From NCBI GenBank assembly GCA_009835325.1, contig VXWP01000090.1:1-46108 (forward strand): a DNA stretch of 46,108 nt. Reading direction: 5' to 3'. Origin of the DNA: Gemmatimonadota bacterium. Its GTDB lineage: Bacteria > JAAXHH01. A program made the translations under genes and the position numbers. The notes under the pieces are model-generated. The model was not told the origin of the DNA. It ran no database searches and saw only the letters and a list, made by a program, of their open reading frames with translations. Numbering within the stretch: position 1 is the stretch's first letter; each line of letters opens with the position of its first letter. Positions 41,255-46,108 of the stretch are shown here, one piece after another.

Positions 41255-41806
41255 TTAAACCAGTTCCAAGGGCAACTCCTCGAAACCCGTCTCATCGTCT
41301 ACCCATCGGAACATCTTGATATCGCTTACGGCGTCCTTCGTGACGGAAAGGACCAGGTAGCCGGGTTCCGGGTCCAGCCAGCCGGTCAGGGCGTCCATCC
41401 GGTCCTTCTCCGAGAAATACGCCGGCGCGTCCGGATGGGAATGATAGAAACCCTGGACCCGCGCGCCCGGAGGGTCGAACTCCCCGAAGAACAGCCGCTC
41501 CATGTCCGCCCGGCTGAACGCGTAGGCGGTCCGGGCGTCCCGGGGATGTTCCGCCGGGTCTTTCGCGTGCAACTCGTCCTGGATGTTCCTGCACCGGTGC
41601 ACCCGCCAGGACTCCGGGTCTATCGATTCGACCGGGTCTACCTGGTCCGCCGGTTCGGTCGGGTCCCCCGGTTTGGTCGTTTCAGCCGGGCCGCCTGGAC
41701 CGTCCAGACCGCCTGTACCGGTCAGGAACCCGCAGCACTCCCGTGGATACTCCGCCACGGCGTGGGCCGCCATGCCTTCGTAGACGGTCCGGGGAAGCCG
41801 CAGCAT
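41255..41806 (-). CDS. JAMM (Mov34/MPN/PAD-1) metalloprotease-like protein
   Basis: 183 residues. Zinc-site marks: E23 in EYPRECCG, then H122 and H124 in YHSHPDAPAYFSEKD with D135 completing the JAMM motif (and S132). JAMM enzymes cleave isopeptide bonds of ubiquitin-like/ThiS-like tails; small bacterial ones also release sulfur-carrier proteins in cysteine or cofactor synthesis. Residues about 29-68, between the glutamate and the HxH, are an unusual low-complexity stretch of Pro/Asp/Thr/Glu hexapeptides, from an 18-bp tandem repeat. The ATG overlaps the mrp stop (TGATG). A sulfur-transfer role in the cassette is inference. Confidence 0.85.
   Translation of the reverse strand: MLRLPRTVYEGMAAHAVAEYPRECCGFLTGTGGLDGPGGPAETTKPGDPTEPADQVDPVESIDPESWRVHRCRNIQDELHAKDPAEHPRDARTAYAFSRADMERLFFGEFDPPGARVQGFYHSHPDAPAYFSEKDRMDALTGWLDPEPGYLVLSVTKDAVSDIKMFRWVDDETGFEELPLELV
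41625..41732 (-). repeat. 18-bp degenerate tandem repeat inside the JAMM gene
   Basis: Six units of 18 bp (41625-41642, 41643-41660, 41661-41678, 41679-41696, 41697-41714 and 41715-41732), each diverged but all in the same reading frame, encoding hexapeptides such as TKPGDP, TEPADQ and VDPVES. Confidence 0.65.
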
Positions 41807-42630
41807 CAGGTACGGACCGGACCGGGCAGCGGCGCCGGCTGGTTCTCGATCTCGACCTCGACGGCCGTCCGGACGCCCTTGAAGGCTGCCGTTTCGACGG
41901 CGTTCCCGTGATCGAGGAAGATCGGTTCTCCCGCGTCACCTCCCGCGCAGACGGCCGGCGAAAGGGGAATCTCACCCAGGAAGGGCAGGCCCAGTTCATC
42001 GCTCAACGCAGCGCCTCCGCCCCGGCCGAAGATGTGGGTCCGTTCACCCGTCGCGGCGTTGAGGAAGTAACTCATGTTTTCGACGATGCCCAGTACGGGG
42101 ACCCGCAACCGCTGGAACATGGCGATCGCCTTGCGCACGTCAGACAGGGCAACCTGCTGGGGGGTCGTGACGATGACGGCCCCGGTGAGTTCGACCGACT
42201 GGGCCAGGGTCAGCGACGCGTCGCCGGTGCCGGGCGGCAGATCGACCACCAGGTAGTCCAGTTCCCCCCATGAAACATTGCCGAGGAAACTCTTCACCAT
42301 CTTGCCGACCAGGGGACCCCGGTAGATCACCGCATCGGACGGCCCCGCGACGAAACCGACGGAGACCAGCCGGATACCATGCTTGACAACGGGTTTGATG
42401 CTGCCGGAAGGATCTTTCTCGAGGGACCCGGAAACGCCCATCATCTGGGGCACGTTCGGGCCGTAAATGTCCGCGTCGAGCAGGCCGACCGCATGGCCCG
42501 CTTCCGCGAGGGCGAGGGACAGATTGACGCTTACCGTCGACTTGCCCACGCCGCCCTTGCCGCTGGCCACGGCGATGACGTGGCGGATACCGGTCAGCGC
42601 GTCACGGGGGATTTCGGTTTCCGCAGCCAA
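41806..42630 (-). CDS. Mrp/NBP35-family P-loop ATPase lacking the CxxC motif
   Basis: 274 residues. P-loop SGKGGVGKST at about 23-32, LLDADIYGPNVPQMMG, VDLPPGTGDASLTLAQS (Walker B region), and VENMSYF near residue 190. Members carry and transfer Fe-S clusters using a CPxC pair shared by a dimer; here the same position reads NAATGE, so both cysteines are missing. The N-terminal DUF59/MIP18 domain of many Mrp proteins is absent too. It may be a regulator or carrier of another kind. The next gene downstream is a JAMM protein with overlapping stop/start, and an A-type carrier precedes it. Confidence 0.9.
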   Translation of the reverse strand: MAAETEIPRDALTGIRHVIAVASGKGGVGKSTVSVNLSLALAEAGHAVGLLDADIYGPNVPQMMGVSGSLEKDPSGSIKPVVKHGIRLVSVGFVAGPSDAVIYRGPLVGKMVKSFLGNVSWGELDYLVVDLPPGTGDASLTLAQSVELTGAVIVTTPQQVALSDVRKAIAMFQRLRVPVLGIVENMSYFLNAATGERTHIFGRGGGAALSDELGLPFLGEIPLSPAVCAGGDAGEPIFLDHGNAVETAAFKGVRTAVEVEIENQPAPLPGPVRT

Positions 42631-42650
42631 AGTGCTCGATCCGCGTTTAC

Positions 42651-42686
42651 GGACTGCCTGGGCCGTCCGGACCGCCTGGGATGCGC
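42651..42686. repeat. 18-bp tandem repeat between the A-type carrier and mrp genes
   Basis: Two related units at 42651-42668 and 42669-42686 (GGACyGCCTGGGxxGxxC). The motif CGTCCxGACCGCCTG is shared with the repeat in the JAMM gene at about 41701. Confidence 0.6.
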
Positions 42687-42711
42687 GGGGCCGTACCCGC
42701 GCCTGTCGGAC

Positions 42712-43035
42712 CTATACGTAAAACGACTCGCCGCAGCCGCAGGTGCCCTTGGCATTGGGATTGCTAACCTTGAACCCGGCGCCCATCAGCCCTTCCACAT
42801 AGTCCAGTTCCGCACCCATCAGGTAGATGGCGCTCTTGTTGTCGACGAAAACCTTGATGCCGTTCTGCTCGATAATCTGGTCGTTGTCGGTCGCGTTCTT
42901 GTCGAAAGCAAGCTTGTACTGAAAACCGGAACATCCCCCGCCGGAGATCATGACGCGCAGTCCGAGATCCGGATTTTCCTGGTCCTCGATCATGGTTTTG
43001 ATCTTGTCGGCGGCAACGTCCGTCACGGTGACCAT
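42712..43035 (-). CDS. A-type iron-sulfur cluster carrier (IscA/ErpA family)
   Basis: 107 residues from ATG 43035, which has GGGGG at 9 nt; a TTG at 43044 is a poorer alternative. The three conserved cysteines are C35 in GGGCSGFQY and C99 and C101 in GTCGCGESF, the family hallmark. These proteins carry [2Fe-2S]/[4Fe-4S] clusters to target apoproteins. The sequence does not separate IscA, ErpA and SufA with certainty. It has its own upstream promoter and leads the mrp-JAMM-xdhC group. Confidence 0.93.
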   Translation of the reverse strand: MVTVTDVAADKIKTMIEDQENPDLGLRVMISGGGCSGFQYKLAFDKNATDNDQIIEQNGIKVFVDNKSAIYLMGAELDYVEGLMGAGFKVSNPNAKGTCGCGESFYV

Positions 43036-43137
43036 GATGTCCAACCCCCTTGCGAATGAATGGCGTAAGTTGCTTTGTTTGCGCTGACTTGTATCCGTCT
43101 TGCACGACCGGAAACATGTACCTTTTGTCGCTTAGGC

Positions 43138-43167
43138 TATATAAACCAGAACCCGCCTGGATGTCAA
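43138..43167 (-). promoter_or_regulatory. promoter of the A-type carrier cassette
   Basis: On the minus strand: TTGACA (43167-43162), 17-18 bp spacer, TTATAT/TATATA (43144-43138). The start lies about 100 bp before the ATG. Confidence 0.75.
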
Positions 43168-43203
43168 CCTCTTTATCGAAGATCAACGAGCCGCGCGCCG
43201 CCC

Positions 43204-45297
43204 CTAACGCAGCAGCAGCATCTTCCCATTCTGCTCGATCCCGCCCGCGGCCATGCGGTACAGGTACACGCCGCTGGGTACGGCGCGGCCGTCGCCGTCC
43301 ATGCCGTTCCAGGTCGGCGCGTATCTGCCCGGTCCGTGAGTTCCATCGACCAGCACCCGTATCCTCCTCCCGAGCAGGTTGTATATCGTCAAGGTGACAT
43401 GGACCGGCTCCGACAATTCGAAGCGTATGCGCGTACTGGAGGCAAAGGGATTCGGTGCGTTCGGGTAGAGGACGGCCGCCAGCCCACCGGAGGTGCCGGA
43501 CTCGTAATCGATGCGTATAACGACCGGTTCCGCCGTCAACGCCAGTCCCGCGCGGCCCACGGGCTGCAACCGGTACTCGTAGGACGTTCCCGGTTGCGCG
43601 GACGTATCCGTGTAACTGTAGGTATTCGAATGCTGAGAAGTGTCCGTGGACCGGGTCACGGGTACCGAGGTCAGCACTTCGAATGACCCATCGGGGTAGT
43701 CCCTGCGTTCGATCCGGTAGGACTGAAGGTTGATCTCCAGCCCCGCGGTCCAGGAGAGAAACACGCCGCTCAGTCCGCTCTCGGCGGTGAAGGACCGCAC
43801 GACCCCCCGCGATTCGGTCATCAGGGCGTTCAGCGCGTGGACGATGCCATACCCGTTCAGGGTATCCGGAGCGGCGGCCTGGCCGGCCGTCCGGCGGAGT
43901 ACGCTTTGCACCTTCCCGGGCGTCCAGTGGGGGTAGGTTTCCAACAGCAGCGCGGCGACCCCCGCCACCAGGGGCGCGGAGAAGGATGTGCCATTGAGGC
44001 GCAGGTAATCATCGATGATGAACGGATGTACCGTGTAAGTGTCTTCCCCCATGGCCATCACGTCCGGCTTGATGCGACCGTCGAAGGTCGGACCTATGGA
44101 GGAGAACGCCGCGCGCCTGCCCGTGGCATCGACACCGCCTACGGAAATCACGCCTTCCGCGTCGGCGGGCGCCGCCATCTTCTGATAAGGGGTGTCGCCC
44201 TCGTTGCCCATGCTGTTTACGACTACGATTCCGCGACGCACCGCCATCGTGGCCGCGCGCGTGATGACGGCCGTCTCTCCGTCCATGTCGGCATAAGTGT
44301 ACCAGTCGAGGTATCCGAGTGAACTGCTGATGATGTCCGCGCCCAGACTATCGGCCCATTCCATGCCGGCCACCCAGAAGTCCTCCTCGACTTCTCTCTC
44401 GAAGGCCACGACCTCCGTGCTTGCGAGCAGGTAGCGGGCGCCGAAAGCCGGACCGATCAACTCACCCGGCGCGTATCCGCCGATCGTGCCGAGCACCGCC
44501 GTACCGTGACCGGTGTCCTCCAGATCGGTGAACCCGGTTTCGTCGCTAAGGAAGTTACGGCGGGCTTCCACCCGGGTTCTGAGGCTGTCGAAGGCCACGT
44601 GATCCAGGCTGAATCCCGTGTCGAAGAGCGCCACAAGCACGCCTTTTCCGGTGAGTCCCAGGTCATGGAGTTCCGGCACGTGCATTTGGTTCAGCTGGAT
44701 GAAGGAAGGACCGTAGTCGAGGCGGTTGGACTGAACCGCCCTGAGCCTCGCGTCCGTTTCCTGGCGATCGGAGCGTTGCGCCGGGACGGGGCGCGGAAGA
44801 CGGAGTCTGGCGACCGCGTCGATGCTCAGCACGAAGGGCTGGCCTGCCAGGCTGTCGATATCTCCGGCCGGGATGTACACGCTCGCCGCGTTCAACCAGC
44901 GGGATACCTGGAGGATCCTGCCCCCCAACGCTTCGATGCGCTCCAGGTAGGGGACGTGGACCGGGATGTCCTCCCATCCCGCCAGCCGGTCGCTTCTGGT
45001 CGACAGCCGGCGGCGGGTGCGGGGCGTCAGGCGGTCTTCGGCGGCCGCCAGCGCGGCGTCGTATCCTGCCCCGGGGTCGAGTCCTTTGTCCACCAGGTAA
45101 ACCCATACCTTCACCACCTCGTCGGTCGGCCGCGTGGCGAGCTCGTTCCGAAGGCGGCCGGAAACCCCGGGTTCGACGCTGGAAATCCCCGGTTCACTGC
45201 CGGGGACGGTCCCCCGCACCGGTTGCTGATCGGGCCGTGGGCTGCCGAAAGCAAAGGAAGAAAAGAGGACAAGCAGAAACGGCAAGCATCGCTTCAT
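43204..45297 (-). CDS. secreted S8 (subtilisin-like) serine protease with C-terminal FlgD/type IX-like module
   Basis: 697 residues. Signal peptide MKRCLPFLLVLFSSFAFG, then a propeptide-like region (60-190). The catalytic triad is Asp at about 226 in VALFDTGFSLDH, His at about 263 in GHGTAVLG and Ser at about 437 in NGTSFSAPLVAG. A fibronectin-like domain (about 520-590) follows. The end (about residue 615 to the C-terminus) has YPNAPNPFASSTRIRFEL and TIYNLLGRRIRVLVDG, then GRYAPTWNGMDGDGRAVPSGVYLY: the FlgD-like Ig/type IX sorting-like module common in FCB-group secreted proteins. It overlaps the upstream FtsK-4TM gene by 4 bp (ATGA). Confidence 0.92.
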   Translation of the reverse strand: MKRCLPFLLVLFSSFAFGSPRPDQQPVRGTVPGSEPGISSVEPGVSGRLRNELATRPTDEVVKVWVYLVDKGLDPGAGYDAALAAAEDRLTPRTRRRLSTRSDRLAGWEDIPVHVPYLERIEALGGRILQVSRWLNAASVYIPAGDIDSLAGQPFVLSIDAVARLRLPRPVPAQRSDRQETDARLRAVQSNRLDYGPSFIQLNQMHVPELHDLGLTGKGVLVALFDTGFSLDHVAFDSLRTRVEARRNFLSDETGFTDLEDTGHGTAVLGTIGGYAPGELIGPAFGARYLLASTEVVAFEREVEEDFWVAGMEWADSLGADIISSSLGYLDWYTYADMDGETAVITRAATMAVRRGIVVVNSMGNEGDTPYQKMAAPADAEGVISVGGVDATGRRAAFSSIGPTFDGRIKPDVMAMGEDTYTVHPFIIDDYLRLNGTSFSAPLVAGVAALLLETYPHWTPGKVQSVLRRTAGQAAAPDTLNGYGIVHALNALMTESRGVVRSFTAESGLSGVFLSWTAGLEINLQSYRIERRDYPDGSFEVLTSVPVTRSTDTSQHSNTYSYTDTSAQPGTSYEYRLQPVGRAGLALTAEPVVIRIDYESGTSGGLAAVLYPNAPNPFASSTRIRFELSEPVHVTLTIYNLLGRRIRVLVDGTHGPGRYAPTWNGMDGDGRAVPSGVYLYRMAAGGIEQNGKMLLLR

Positions 45298-45866
45298 GAT
45301 GGCTTACTTCCCGGTTGACGGGAACGCAGCTGGAGGGCGCTTAGTCTTCTTCGTCTGATCAGGCTGAAATACAACATGGCCACCAGGACAACCAGGAACA
45401 AGGCGCCGCCCAGTATCACTGATCGGTCCACGCCCAACGCACCCGCCATCTGGCCGCCCAGGTAGAACCCCAGTACCCCGCCTATCCTGAACCTGAGGGA
45501 CTCGGGAAGTACTGGAATCAGACTCCCCGTGGAAACCCCGGCTACTACGAGCACCAAGAGCCAGGCGGCCTGAACGAGCAGTCTCACCGGATGCTGTCCC
45601 CGGATCCGATTCCAGGCCAGAAGTCCGATGAGGACGGGGACGACGTATCCCCCGTATCCCAGGACGAGCATCACGCCGTAGGATACCAGGGCGCCGGGCA
45701 GGCCGCCCAGGTTGGTGACTTCACTCGGATTCCGGCTCGAATTGGGGTAGTCGGTTTCGGCGTGGGTCGCGAGACTGAGCAGCACGAAGACCGCGACGGG
45801 GACCAGGAGGATCCCGATCACGTACATGCGGCGTTCGATGGCTCGGGTGAACGGAGGGAAGCTCAT
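45294..45866 (-). CDS. stand-alone FtsK N-terminal 4TM domain protein
   Basis: 190 residues with four predicted membrane helices (about 13-35, 57-87, 99-120 and 148-168). The pattern VFVLLSLATHAETDYPNSS, then NLGGLPGALVSYGVMLVLGYGGYVVPVLIGLLAW, is the N-terminal 4TM domain of FtsK DNA translocases. There is no motor or gamma domain: the frame stops after a charged tail, and the downstream gene is a protease in another frame. The family's usual size is over 700 residues. It overlaps the protease by 4 bp and is 22 bp from purQ. Either a split FtsK with a motor elsewhere or a distinct membrane protein that has only this domain. Confidence 0.82.
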   Translation of the reverse strand: MSFPPFTRAIERRMYVIGILLVPVAVFVLLSLATHAETDYPNSSRNPSEVTNLGGLPGALVSYGVMLVLGYGGYVVPVLIGLLAWNRIRGQHPVRLLVQAAWLLVLVVAGVSTGSLIPVLPESLRFRIGGVLGFYLGGQMAGALGVDRSVILGGALFLVVLVAMLYFSLIRRRRLSALQLRSRQPGSKPS

Positions 45867-45888
45867 TCAAGGGCGCTCCCTTCGGCAG

Positions 45889-46107
45889 CTACAGGACACC
45901 GCGGACATAGTTCACGGCGTTCCGGAAGATATGCAGGCCGTCCGGTTCCCTGCATCCCTCCCGGGTCCACCGGGGATGATGGGTCGGGTGAGTGTAACGC
46001 TCCGGATGAGGCATGAGCCCGAAGATCCGTCCCGTGGCGTCGCAGATCCCGGCGATGGCGTCCACCGAGCCGTTGGGACTCCAGGGATAGGCCGTCTCTG
46101 CCGTTCC
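45889..46107 (-). CDS. purQ: phosphoribosylformylglycinamidine synthase, glutaminase subunit (C-terminal part)
   Basis: The last 72 residues only; the rest lies beyond the window. [27 protein letters not shown] contains the class I glutaminase His and Glu in HPE and the family's characteristic NGS block. PurQ supplies ammonia from glutamine to PurL in the fourth step of purine synthesis. The tail ([28 protein letters not shown]) matches the separate-subunit form. It is upstream, on the same strand, of the FtsK-4TM gene. Confidence 0.92.
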   Translation of the reverse strand, partial: GTAETAYPWSPNGSVDAIAGICDATGRIFGLMPHPERYTHPTHHPRWTREGCREPDGLHIFRNAVNYVRGVL

Positions 46108-46108
46108 C

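Overview
The window is a GC-rich, densely coded piece of the chromosome of a Gram-negative bacterium. BamD, LolA and several lipoprotein or secretory signals imply an outer membrane, and a secreted subtilase ends in a FlgD/type IX-like C-terminal module as is common in the FCB group. Every promoter I can read is of the TTGACA-N16/18-TAnnnT type, which argues against Bacteroidota proper. A little-cultured FCB-type lineage (Latescibacterota- or Gemmatimonadota-like) would fit, but this is a low-confidence inference. I see no tRNA, CRISPR array, insertion sequence or prophage.

Layout. 1-3655: a metal-handling operon with two COG0523/CobW GTPases, a small conserved protein, a WD40 propeller and a ferredoxin-like protein. 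3806-6833: a helicase-C_3/WYL-like protein and a two-domain rhodanese. 6844-7566 (minus): a family 2 glycosyltransferase. 7773-12009: smc-coaE. 12040-20881 (minus): a long run with nadD, bamD, rimO, lolA, an amidohydrolase, a B12-binding mutase subunit, meaB and recJ. 20926-21315 (minus): rnpB, followed upstream by a zinc-ribbon coiled-coil gene and, further upstream, a pseudoknotted short RNA with its own promoter and terminator. 22315-24960: an exported or anchored RidA, a Gfo/Idh/MocA oxidoreductase and a TPR lipoprotein. 25114-27760: Rieske protein, b6-type cytochrome b and a pentaheme cytochrome c. 27808-33875: PIG-L deacetylase, branched-chain aminotransferase, a small protein, formamidase and an SDR. 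34009-37296: two sigma-54-type activators in tandem. 37403-40123: trxA, ftsY and a DegT aminotransferase. 40124-43035 (minus): A-type Fe-S carrier, Mrp ATPase, JAMM protein and XdhC. 43204-46108 (minus): subtilase, a stand-alone FtsK-4TM protein and the end of purQ.

How the parts work together. Several groups look like functional units: metallochaperone operon; envelope-biogenesis block (bamD, lolA); methylmalonyl-CoA mutase accessory pair; a bc-type respiratory complex using a pentaheme cytochrome instead of cytochrome c1; and a cofactor-maturation cassette (Fe-S carrier, Mrp, JAMM, XdhC).

Two signals are not explained by ordinary gene annotation. First, at 22102-22293 on the minus strand there is a complete small RNA unit: a consensus promoter, a perfect H-type pseudoknot and an intrinsic terminator that ends 36 nt before a zinc-ribbon gene. 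It is either a riboswitch or attenuator leader, or a free small RNA. Second, short tandem repeats, mostly with an 18-bp period, recur about a dozen times, either at gene ends or as in-frame hexapeptide inserts inside otherwise conserved proteins.
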